Positions 22,189-33,309 of a stretch of DNA of 64,000 bases are shown here, piece after piece. The first letter of the stretch is position 1, and the number at the start of each line of letters is the position of its first letter. Both the position numbers and the translations under genes were made by a program. The notes beneath the pieces were generated by a model. The model was not told where the DNA came from. It worked only from the letters and a program-made list of their open reading frames with translations, and ran no database searches. Origin of the DNA: Nymphalis io (taxonomy: Eukaryota; Arthropoda; Insecta; Lepidoptera; Nymphalidae); the NCBI RefSeq assembly GCF_905147045.1, contig NC_065906.1, positions 2,976,001-3,040,000 of the forward strand, in the 5' to 3' direction.

Positions 22189-22776
22189 GATGGGGCCGAT
22201 TGTGAAGTTTGCGTGTAACTATGTCGCCTTATCTAGCAAAGATCAATTCATATGTTTTGTCTTAGCGATAATATACATCGCACTAATAATTAGTGCAATA
22301 TAATTCACTCGTACTCATTACTTGACGATTATATCACAGCAAAATGTCGGCACATGTAAATGTATTATACTATTGAACTACTATGTTTTTGATATTGGTC
22401 ACGATAGTTATGCTAATACCATAGTTCAATGTAATGTATATATAATGAAACTTAATTCGATTAATCAGTTAACAAAAAAATTGCCTTATTTTTCGTATAC
22501 AGTTGGCTAAGGAAATGTATCTCAATGAGCAAAACAATAAATTTATTTATCAATTACATAGCGAGGGTATGACATCGGAATCACAATCAACTGGTCAAAT
22601 AACTTCCGACTCTAACTTTGTTTAATTTAAAAAAGTGATTTTATTATTATGAATCAACTATTGTATTTCATATTCGAAAGCTTAATGAGGGTTACATTAA
22701 GCTATATCAGATATGTCGGGTATAATCAACAATGTATACATTTTTAAGTAACAACTAAAATAGTAGGTACAAAAAA

Positions 22777-23072
22777 AGCCGTAATGGCCTAGTGATTAGA
22801 ACGCGTGAATCTTAACCGATGATCGTGGGTTCAAACCCGGGCTAGCACCACTGAATTTGCATGTGCTTAATTTGTGATAATAATTCATCTAGTGCTTGAC
22901 GGTGAAGGAAAAACATCATGAGGAAGCCTGCATGTGTCTAATTTCATTGAAATTATGCCACATGTGTATTCTACCAACCCGCATAGGAGCAACGTGGTGG
23001 AATAAGCTCCAAACCTTCTCCTCAAAAGGGAGAGGAGGCCTTAGCCCAGCAGTGGGACATTATAACAGGCTG
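22777..23072 (+). mobile_element. SINE-A (tRNA-derived), near full length
   Basis: Head 'gtaatggcctagtgattaga' plus 'gggttcaaacccgg', body as in the 9530 copy, and 3' end 'cagcagtgggacattataac' with 'aggctgttac'. It lies between the divergent DRC7 and CHP1 genes. Confidence 0.9.
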
Positions 23073-23725
23073 TTACTACTATTACAACAAATAACGAATA
23101 TTAAATTAATTATAATTACTATTCTATTAATGGAATTTAACTGGATATTTATTGTTATGGCTTGCCTATTTTATTATTAATAATAACACCTATACATATA
23201 TCTCAAAATATTTAGAATAAATAAAGCAATATCTTCTAATAAGTACAATATTTTTTAGAGTTTTGAACGCTAAATGGAACGTCAATGTCAGTACGATGAC
23301 TCAATACGTCTTAATTCTTTATCCTCATGTCATGCTATTTAAGCCTTTATATGCTAAATAAACGCTATGCAACTTTAATCCTTGAGTATATTCAACTTAT
23401 AGCTTAACTTTGAAAATTATACTTGGATTTCATTTATGTTACCATATTTCTAGTTTTTCATAAGTTAATCAGAAATATTGTGAAGACCGAACTCAAAGGT
23501 CGTTTTTCGTTTATGTTTTATTACAAATATTGTTATATTATAAGTAATATTGTAGTCGTGAACTTGTGTCTAAAACTCTAAAAACACAATACTTCGGGGC
23601 GTATTATAATTGTTTTTTATTATTAATTTTGACGCAGTTAGTGTTGAAAATCGATTGTTTCCAAGCTAACAAAACTTATCAGTTTTGAAGGAGAAGTTAT
23701 AATCGTATGATCATAACTTTTGAAA

Positions 23726-26241
23726 ATGGGAAACAAGTCGTCATTGTTATTGAGAGAAGAAGAAATAGCGCAAATTCAAGAAGAAACTGGCTGTGAGTAT
23801 TTTTATTAATGTTATTAAATTGATTAATGTATACTTTAAAGATCATTTAATAGAAATTATTGCTTATAACTTTTTTTATTGCAATAACAGTATATTGTTG
23901 CTTGTATATAGTTATCAAATACAAAGATTATTTGCATTATTGATAGATAAAAATGTTTGTTTCATTTTCAGTCACTCCAAATCAAATTGAGCGTCTATAC
24001 TCACGTTTCACAGCACTTGATAAGAATGACTGTGGGACTTTATCGAGGGAAGATTTTCTCAGAATTCCAGAGTTAGCTATAAACCCTCTGAGTGAAAGGA
24101 TTGTCCATTCTTTCTTTGCGGAGAGCCATGATGATAGAGTCAATTTTCTACAGTTTATGCGAGTGCTGTCTCACTTCCGTCCTATCAGGAAGAATAGGGA
24201 GAATAGACTGAACAGCAGAGAAGAAAAATTAAGATGTAAGTAAAAGATAATTTATTTCTCGAAAAATATATAAAGCAGAATTCAATTTAAAACAATAATT
24301 CTTAACTGCTGTTTTCAATTGGAATTTTTTATATTTAAAATATACATAAAGAAAAATTATTTTAAAATGTTATTACAAATTTACTTTAATATTTTTTGTT
24401 CCTTTTTGCTAACCTTGAAATTAAATCATTTTTCTTGAAATACATTTGAGTAGCCTGTGTGTTAGGATTTATAGCTTATGTTAGCCTATAATGCTTAAGT
24501 AGTCGCCAACTTTCCATCTAGATTCCAGTTCAGTCCTAATACAATAAAACATTGCTTACATGAAACTGTATTGATCTTGAAATCAAAATATTTTGCTTAT
24601 ATTTTGTATAATATAAAAGCCTAAAGGAGCTCGACAGAAAATATAGATGGCATACTATTAGTTTACTTATGAAAACTGTATCTGGTAAGAATAAAGTTCT
24701 ACTTTATTGTATGAGTAAAAAAGGTACAGCAAACCTATACTAATTATTATAAATATGAATTTTAAATCTGTCTGTATGTTACTCTTTCATGATAAAACAA
24801 CTTAATGGAATTTGACGGCATTTGATGTCTAGCAAGCTTGAACCCAAGATAGTAAAGATTTATAGCCTTTTCCTAACAAGCCGCAAAGCCAAGCGATAAT
24901 TAGTATAGGATTATTCTATTTGATTATTTCAAAAATTAATTAACAAACTAGCATTTATAATTTCTCATTTTATTTTCTGACTACGTCAGACTTCAGACTA
25001 TGTAGAATGTCGTAGTATAATATATATAGAGTAGTATAATTGTAAGTATATGAACATTTACTGGTGTCGGGTTTGAACCTTCAATCTACATTAAGATTGA
25101 CATATTTTTATTTTATAGAATAGGAAGGCGGACGAGCATATGGGCCACCTGATGGTAAGTGGTCACCAACGCCCATAGACATTGGCATTGTAAGAAATGT
25201 TAACCATCGCTAACATCGCAAATGCACCACCAACATTGGGAACTGAGATGTTACGTCCCTTGTGCCTGTAATTACACTGGCTCACTCACCCTTCAAACCG
25301 GAACACAGCAATACTGCTGTTTTGTGGTAGAATATCTGATGAGTGGGTGGTACCTACCCAGACGAGCTGGCACAAAGCTCTACCACCAGTAAACATATTC
25401 TAATCACTAGGCTATCTTGTCCTATATAGAGTGATAAAAACCTATTTTATGTAAAAAAACAGCTAATATTATAAATTGTATTTGTTACTTTCAGTTGCAT
25501 TTTCAATGTACGATCTGGACAATGATGGCAAGATTTCACGTGATGAACTATTGGCGATACTGCATATGATGGTCGGAGTAAATATCAGGTATGTGGAAAT
25601 TTACAGTCATTTTATAATTTGATTCGGTTAACTTATCAAGTGTATATAATATGGTATGCGTTAATTGCTGAGCTTATCACTGATATAGAATATAAATAAT
25701 AAATATAAAATAGATAAGAAAATAATTCAATAAAAACAAAAGTAATATTCTTGTGATATGCTCCTAACGAAATCTGCCCAAAGCAGCCAATCTCAAACAA
25801 AGGAGAAGCTCTTAACTCATTAACTTTCATAATCTGGGAATGCAGACTGATAATGATGATGTCCTCCTGACCGATTTCGGCCACGGCGGCCAATCTTAAG
25901 AGAGATTAGCTATTTGGCTTGCGCAACTGCACAAGTCAATGCACAAGTGTGAACGGCTTCACATGCTCTCCAAGATACTGGAGTGTATTCACTTCCTTGC
26001 CTGCCACTGGAAATGTTCAACAAAACACCTAATAAGTTTTTCTGGCCTGATGATGTTTATAAATTACAATATTCAATAACAGTTCTGTATTTTTAGTGAA
26101 GAGCAACTAACAAGTATCGCTGAGAGGACAATAGTTGAAGCTGACACCAACAATGATCAAATGATATCCTTCGAAGAATTTTGTCGAGCTCTGGAGAGGA
26201 CAGACGTCGAGCAAAAGATGTCCATTCGCTTTCTCAATTGA
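23726..26241 (+). CDS. CHP1: Calcineurin B homologous protein 1 (CHP1), complete
   Basis: Four exons: 23726-23792, 23972-24235, 25495-25588 and 26097-26241. All have GT-AG introns and consistent phases, giving 189 residues against about 195 in vertebrates. The N-terminus MGNKSS is a typical N-myristoylation signal. EF-hand 1 (residues 39-50, DKNDCGTLSRED) is degenerate and EF-hand 2 is lost, as is usual. EF-hand 3 (117-128, DLDNDGKISRDE) and EF-hand 4 (158-169, DTNNDQMISFEE) keep all calcium ligands. In animals CHP1 binds and stabilises plasma-membrane Na+/H+ exchangers, takes part in vesicle and microtubule functions and can inhibit calcineurin. Intron 2 carries a SINE-B inserted in an old SINE-A. 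Very confident of the CHP family; the choice of CHP1 over calcineurin B rests on the N-terminal and RFLN C-terminal sequence. Confidence 0.95.
25048..25425 (-). mobile_element. Old SINE-A fragment interrupted by SINE-B
   Basis: Left part 25048-25106 ('tgtcgggtttgaaccttcaa', '...ttaagattgacatatt') and right part 25400-25425 ('ctaatcactaggctatcttg') together follow the head of SINE-A in reverse. The interruption is a complete SINE-B. Confidence 0.75.
25107..25392 (-). mobile_element. SINE-B, complete, with 7-bp target duplication
   Basis: Bounded by acatatt at 25100-25106 and again at 25393-25399. The element runs from 'ttttattttatagaatagga' to '...gctctaccaccagtaa', which fixes the family's ends and places its A-rich tail on the minus strand. 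It is in CHP1 intron 2. Confidence 0.9.
25750..26015. repeat. Dispersed repeat (family C)
   Basis: Includes 'cgatttcggccacggcggcc' and 'gcgcaactgcacaag'. Similar blocks occur at 57.77-57.98 kb, and weaker ones near 5.0, 48.7 and 56.9 kb. Unclassified interspersed repeat in CHP1 intron 3. Confidence 0.5.
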
Positions 26242-27250
26242 CCTCCAAATTCTTGAACAATATACATTACTTACATCATGGCCATGCTGCTAGCGGTCAT
26301 TGTCTATGGGCTCCTAACAAAAAGTAAACTATTGTTCATGCTCTGAGAAACGTCAGATGCGGATTAGCTTAATATAACTTTAGTAAATTATTTTATTATT
26401 AGTGAGTAGTTTGAATTGGGTATTCATGGGGACTATTGTAATATAGACGTTTTTCTTCCAATTAGTCAAAAAATAACTAGCATGAACTAATATAATCAAA
26501 TGTTATATTTAAATTGAATTAAAAGCGTGGCTATTTTATATATAAACAATGCTATGTATTAATTCAATAATATTTGGGTTTTTCTTTAAACTTTTCTAAC
26601 GAAACTACCATCCTCTTTTGTACAAAGTGCATTTAAAGAGATAATTAAAGTATGTATTATAATATTTTATTATAGCCAGTGATAAAAATTAGTAAGATGT
26701 GGGTGATTAAAGAGTAGATGAATAATAACTATTGTATGTAAAATCAATTTTATCAAAACTTTAATAATATAGAAAGGTATAATAAAAAAGGTTATAATGG
26801 TATGCGTTCCCTGGCTTATGTCTTTAACTATATATTTTAATTTTGGTTCTCTGTTTCGCTCACACACATTGGTGCAAAGCCAATAGGGTTCGTTGCGTCG
26901 TCTTGTGCGCTCATTTTACTGTTTACAATGTTTGTTGCTTGAAAAATGTTAATCTAGAATTTGTCATATAATATTTAATAACTAAATCTAGTTAGAGCTC
27001 TCTTTTGTATTCTCTAGGCTTACAAGGCATTTTATGGTTTTTTATGTGACTTTAGTGGATTGTAAATGTATTACAATTTAGCGGAAGAAGAATTTAATAA
27101 AAAAATATTTCAATAACAATAATAATGTATTAGAACACAAAGTTAACTATAAATGTGATGATAGTAGCGTAGATAATATATGGCAATATTTATGTAATTA
27201 TTGTTTTATTTTAAAAACCCAATACAAGTATTATTTATTTTAATTTTATG
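26242..27250. other. CHP1 3'UTR and intergenic DNA
   Basis: AT-rich sequence after the CHP1 stop. ORFs here are low complexity. The genes on either side (CHP1 plus, Sec23 minus) converge. Confidence 0.5.
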
Positions 27251-27279
27251 TAGGTATTGTATGTTAGTTCAAACGAGGC

Positions 27280-27437
27280 GTGAAGAGGCATCTTGCGGGC
27301 CGGCAAGGCGAAGGCGGCTAGTGCAGAACGTTTTTCCCGTCTGTACTGGCCGTCGTCGCGTTTGGACTCTACTACCACTTACCATCAGGTGGAGTAGAGT
27401 CATTTGCCCTCCCGGCGAATATAAAAAAAAGGTATTA
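27280..27437 (+). mobile_element. LINE 3'-end fragment
   Basis: GC-rich block 'gcgggccggcaaggcgaagg', then 'tggactctactaccactta', 'ccatcaggtggagtagagtc', 'atttgccctcccggcgaata' and an A-rich tail. This is the 3' end layout of a non-LTR retrotransposon common in Lepidoptera (likely CR1/Jockey-like). It is 5' truncated with no reverse transcriptase left. Confidence 0.6.
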
Positions 27438-28483
27438 AACAAAAAACTAAGTAAAATTGATATCTATTATGGCTCGCCTTCGAACTATAGAACATCACTC
27501 GTTATAGAGAATGTAGATATTTTGAGAGATATTTTTATTGGTAAAGTTTATCAGACAAAGAGGTAACTAATTTCTATTGTAACTCATAATTGGGTTACGG
27601 TCTCCGATTTACATCAACATCTTACTTATATTATAAAGCTTTCTAGTTTGTTTGAGCGCGCTTATATCAAAAACGATCAGCCTATTTGAAAATTCTAATT
27701 GTATTATATAGCTTATTTATTAAGGAATGTTATAGACGATTCTAATAAACGATGCGATTATGTTAAACAACCAATTTGACTTGCTCATCACATGTATAAT
27801 CCAGACAAGTAAAATCCTAATTTCAAGGGGGTGAAATCACGGGGCTCTGCTAGTATGCGTTTGTATATTCTGCATCTAAAAATTGTGACGTATTTATAGT
27901 GATGATGATGTGCTACATGCAGCTTTATCACATTATTTATGGCACTCCTACTAACGTAAATATATAATAATATATAAATAAAGGAAATTACAAACGTTAA
28001 ATTTAATACACTATACTTAAATTTATATCAGCTACAGACGCTTGCTATATTTATCTACATCAAAGCTATTTATGTCATAAATAATTATTTATCTGATATA
28101 TCATATTAGAGTTCAAATGTTTAAAAAGATTATATTTTTTTATATATATATATACATATAATTATTTATTTATATGCAGATGGATTATAAAATATCAATT
28201 ATATTGCAAGTAAATTTTTTAAGTTACCATTAAAAAAATATGTGAAAATTAATGGTAACGCTCACACGTTCAGTGGCAACTTATTTAAGTCTCATCTTAA
28301 TTTTAATAATATTCATTACACAAATAATTAAATGATAACGAAATTATTATGAACAAACATTTATTTATTTATAATAAATTAAAATTACACTGTTTCATTG
28401 GAATACACTTAAAATAATTTGAAAAATGTAGTTGTCATTATTTTTGACGTTAGCACCAAAAATAACGGGTAAGATGAGGAGGA
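27438..28483. other. Intergenic AT-rich DNA
   Basis: No gene or clear repeat supported, apart from a short TA run near 28.14 kb. Confidence 0.5.
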
Positions 28484-28525
28484 GTATTCTAACCTCAAGG
28501 TTATAAGACCTTGAGGTTAGAATAC
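28484..28525. repeat. Perfect 18-bp inverted repeat (hairpin)
   Basis: Arms gtattctaacctcaaggt (28484-28501) and its exact complement (28508-28525) with a 6-base loop. The right arm runs into a degraded SINE-A body (28526-28650). Confidence 0.9.
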
Positions 28526-28650
28526 ATGAATACACACCCAAGATCGCAGGCTAAAACGGGCAGGCAATACTGAGTTCTCATGTGCTTAATTTGTGTTGAT
28601 AATTCAACTCGTGCTTTATGAAAGAAAACATGAAGGAATTGCATTTGTTG
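28526..28650 (+). repeat. Degraded SINE-A body
   Basis: 'tcatgtgcttaatttgtgtt' and 'ataattcaactcgtgcttta' match the SINE-A body; the tRNA-like head is degraded. Confidence 0.6.
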
Positions 28651-28724
28651 ATATTCTATATACTACATAATAATACACCATTTCGCATTTATAGGGTCTA
28701 AGATGTTATAAGTTTGTAAGTATA

Positions 28725-29005
28725 TGTTACCAGGGTTTAATTGTAATATAATTATAATAATATCCTGGGACATTATTCACACATGGCCATCTGATCCCAA
28801 ACTAAGCAGAGCTTGTACTATGGAAACCAGACAACTGATATACTACATTTCTTTTGTAAATACATATTTATATAGAAAATTACACCCAGACTCAGGACAA
28901 ACAGACATGTTCATGCACACAAATGTCTGTCCTGGGTGGGAATCGAACCCACAACCTTCGGCGTGAAAGGCAAGTATCTACCAACCACGCCAACCGGCCC
29001 GTCCG
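28725..29005 (-). mobile_element. tRNA-Glu-like SINE (third family)
   Basis: On the minus strand it opens 'gggccggttggcgtggttgg', then a CCTTTCACGCCGAAGG stretch resembling a tRNA-Glu (TTC) anticodon arm and 'gtgggttcgattcccaccc' as T-arm. A non-tRNA body follows ('gacatttgtgtgcatgaac' onward). The acceptor stem does not pair, so it is a SINE and not a tRNA gene. Confidence 0.8.
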
Positions 29006-29486
29006 GCCGAATTGTGAACGGAGCATTCAATTTACAATAAAACGCATACAATTTAGATAGTTTATTATTTATTAGGTTAATGTGTTTATACTTTTACTCA
29101 AGGCCCGTTATATCATTTACAATATTCGCGCGTTCACATTTACATAAGTAATTTATGTATCCAATTTAATCATTCCATCCAAACAATAAATCAAATTTAT
29201 CTTTGATATCAAAGACAGTGTAGTGATTTTATTCTCATTCCCTTATTATTGAATTTATTTTATAATAATTTATAAAATATCATGTTCAAGCTATAGTTAC
29301 ACGATAATTATATATAAGCTCAGGAGATAAGAGAAATAATATGACTATATTTCAGTTTATTATGAATTCTATAAAGTAAATTCTTTCAATGTACAACATA
29401 TATGAAATAAAAATGAAAAAAAGGAATATAATTAATTTCATGTATTGATTATATCGGAAAGTTTTGAAATATACATTAATTTATAA
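29006..29486. other. Sec23 3' flank
   Basis: AT-rich sequence that should contain the Sec23 3'UTR and polyadenylation signals on the minus strand. Nothing else is seen. Confidence 0.45.
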
Positions 29487-32400
29487 TTAAGCAGTTGATG
29501 ACACGGCTAACTTTTTCAAATGTTCCATGAAAACTTGAAGGGAAACGTCATCTGTCAGCACGGGGGCGCCACCGTCCTATGGAATTAAAAAAACATTACA
29601 AACAGAATAAAAGCGATAACAAACTTACAGGCCCTTGTTAGAAGCTTATATAATATAATCAATAAAGTTAGAACCTCACCAGTCATTTTGGTTTTTTAGT
29701 TTCATTGACCATTAATATTATAACAATCAACGGTACAGTTTCTAAAATTTAAATATAATTCTACCAACAAATCGCTTAGTAATTAAAATCTTGTTATCAA
29801 TTAAAATATTGATTTTAGATAATATATATATTTAGCAATATACACGTCTCAGATTATAAATTATAGTCAAATGCATTTTCTGTTAATTATTTATAGAATA
29901 ATAATAAAAGTATAATTAAGACAAGAAAGTAATAACATAAGATGATTTAATATTTGTGATATAATTAAAAATCGATATTAAAATTAATTCTAATTTCAAA
30001 CTTTAAAGAATCGAATGTCACTGTAGTAGGTATATAATATTTATAATAAATAAATATACTTAAGTCCTAAGTTACATGGTAATGTAACTTAGTACTTAAG
30101 TTTTTTATTATACCTATTTATTGTAATTGGTAGAAAAGGCAACCACTGAGCTGCTGCTAATTAGCTTTTTAGAAACCATTCGTAAATTATTTCACCACCT
30201 TTATATTTATTAATATTATTAAATAAATAACAACATAGTCAACAAATACATTATTATAAAAATATAATAAACTTTTTAATGAGATATTAATTAGAAAATA
30301 TTAACATATATATTTATTGCTATATATATAAGCTTAAAGGTCAAGCCATGCCCTAATTTCTAAAACTAGAAACATATAGCCAGTATTAATTAAATAATAG
30401 ATACTTAAAAGTTAACGGTAGCTGCAGTAAGCATAAAAAAGTATCGCGAATCCCAAAAAAATAAAAAAAAATATAAAAAAAATCTCTACCGCTGATGGTA
30501 TCGGCATCGCCTGGTATTCGCCAAAAAAATGATGAAACAAAAGAAAAAAAAAAACAAATCAATTCAAACCATGCTGATTGCACATCAAAATCATGCAAAA
30601 TATTGATTTTCCATTGAAATAGCTGACAATTTCTGTGTTCCCGACAGTTTGCGATTCTTGAATAAAATCTTCAATATTTCATCAATTTTGTCATGAACAC
30701 AAAAGTTGCCAATATAGCATTTGTCATTATACTCAACAAACTCTGAACTCAATATGCAAAAACAATCATAATTTCATTATACAAAATAATTTAGTTAGAT
30801 TCTAAATCGTGCAAACATTTTATCTTTTTAAGCGATGCATAATCTAAATAACAAATAAAAAAATATCAACCAAACTCACCCCTCCGTACGCGTACATGTT
30901 GTTGTGTGTCTGAGACGGGTTGACCTTCGATAATAAGAACCTCGCCTGTAATTAGAGGAATAGGATTACGATTTTTAATTTATTAATTAGTTAAACACAA
31001 ATAAAAAAAAAGTCTTTGATTTTTTTTAAATATATCTGAGTACAGTAACAGCCTGTTAATGTCCCACTGCTGGGCTAAGGCCTCCTCTTCCTTTTTGAGA
31101 AGGTTTGGAGCTTACTCCACCACGCTGCTCCAATGTGGCTTGGTATAATACACATGTGGCAGAATTTCAATGAAATTAGACACATGCAGGTTTCCTCACG
31201 ATGTTTTCCTTCACCGTCAAGTACGAGATGAATTATAAACACAAATTAAGCACATGAAAATTCAGTGGTGCTTGCCCGGGTTTGAATCCACGATCATCGG
31301 TTAAGATTCACACGTTCTAACCACTAGGACATCTCGACTCATTTTTACATATTTGAGTACATAATACCAAAAGTCTCCAAGTTTCACGTGTCACGTGTTA
31401 CCCTATGACAAAGAACTTCTGACAAAGTGTATGCAAACATTTTATGGTAACCGGTTGAGTAGTTAGGTTGAGTATAATATGTGTTATGATAACAAAACCC
31501 AATGTCCAATGACGTATTCAATACAGATGCTGTCGTTATATATATAGCTTAAACGGTTAGTTTTATTATCATAAACTCGATAACAATGGCTGAATTCCGA
31601 CCAGCGACCGCGGCCGTCAGGTGGCGCAGTGATAAGACGTCAGAATGTTGTGTTTGTGTCGGGTACTGTTGGCTGCGTTGGCTGTCTCATGTACGTTATC
31701 TCGAATACACGCAAACGGTCCGAGCACACAGCGCTTAGACCGAATAAAAGGTTTCAAAATAATAACTTATACGAAATATTATTAAAAAAAACCCACATAA
31801 TTTCATGTATCTTTATAATATTTAATTATTGAATTGAAAAGTGAAATTGGGTGTTTTATGAGAATCATTTATCAATATTACAGACCTAATGTGCGTTCTA
31901 TTGTTGAGTGGAATGCAAAAAGATGAATTGGACGCGGACGTATTGAACAAACTGCAGCGACACAATGTAAACATACACGATTTGAACAATAAGTGAGTTT
32001 GTTTTCATACTTTATTGCCAACGAACATGAAAGTTTAAGAGATTGTTTCAAAGTAAATTAATTACAGGAAGCTACTGCAAGATTGTACGACATATCAATA
32101 TTATTTAAATAACGAAAATACAACCCCACAAATAAATACTTCTGTAACTGAATGTGAGTACCATCATTGTTTTTACAATCACAATAAAATATGATCCAAT
32201 AAAACTATGATTAATATATATTTTTTACAGATTTGTTAAATAATTTGACATATAAAACAAAAGACGTATTCATTATCAATAACTTAACAAATAATAATAT
32301 TAATAATTTCACTAAATATGAACATAAAAATAAAAAGAACGAAGATGAGATAAAGTATGTTAATGGTCAGCCTGAATTAAAAAGCGTTCTAAATTTCTGG

Positions 32401-33239
32401 AAGGATATAAAGATTGACAACTCAAGTAAAATAACAGAATCTCCGATAAAAATAAACATGAATGACGTAATGAATAAAAACTACAGACCGGAACAGAAAA
32501 ATAAAAGGAACGTTCCAGATGGTTCGAATTCGAATGAATCGGATACCATTCAAAAATTATTAGTGAATTTTCTTTTGAAAAATCAAAACAAAAATATAAA
32601 TAAAGCTGCAAAGAAGACTATGGATAATGGAGACTATAACAAGATTTATTTATTGGAAACACGAAATGATAAGAAAAATACTGAAATTAATAAAAACTTT
32701 AAGGCTGTAGGACTGGCACCGGTTGAAAGGGCACAGTTAGAAGTTAAGGCGATGCCAATAAAACAATATGCTCTAATTAGCAATCCTAGCCAGAATGATT
32801 GGCAACTCAAAATACCCGAAGGAGATTCAGAGAGAAAAAAGCCAAACCCAAATAATTCTAAGAACTTTAACGATATACTAAATGCTCTTCAATCGTATTT
32901 CCCAATCAAATCAAATGATAGAAGTATTGAAAATCTTAATGACAATAATAAAGAAATCGAGAGTATATACTTCAAAAAAAATCCTGAACGTGAACTTAGT
33001 TTTACTACGGAAAAATCGATACATCCTAAGTTAATAGAACATAACATTTCACAAAATATAATTAAAGAAATAGCGAATAGCGTTAAAGACTTAGTTTTAA
33101 ATGATCTCAGAAAGGAAATATTTCAGACGACAGCAAGTTATTCTACGACAGAAAAACCTTATACCACAAGATATTTTACAACAGAAAAAGGTAAGTTGCT
33201 CATTTATTTAAAAATAAACGAGTATTTATATATATACTA

Positions 33240-33309
<70 letters not shown>

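Noticed and set aside
28925..29005. tRNA-Glu gene on the minus strand
   Set aside because: The T-arm and anticodon-like segment are good, but the acceptor stem does not pair and the sequence continues into a SINE body.
28484..30121. microRNA precursors at the two strong hairpins
   Set aside because: Stems of 18-19 bp with tiny loops are too short for a usual precursor, and both are tied to repeat-like sequence.
31629..31832. 67-codon plus-strand ORF MIRRQN
   Set aside because: Different frame from the signal-peptide exon starting at 31645; no splice partner agrees with it.
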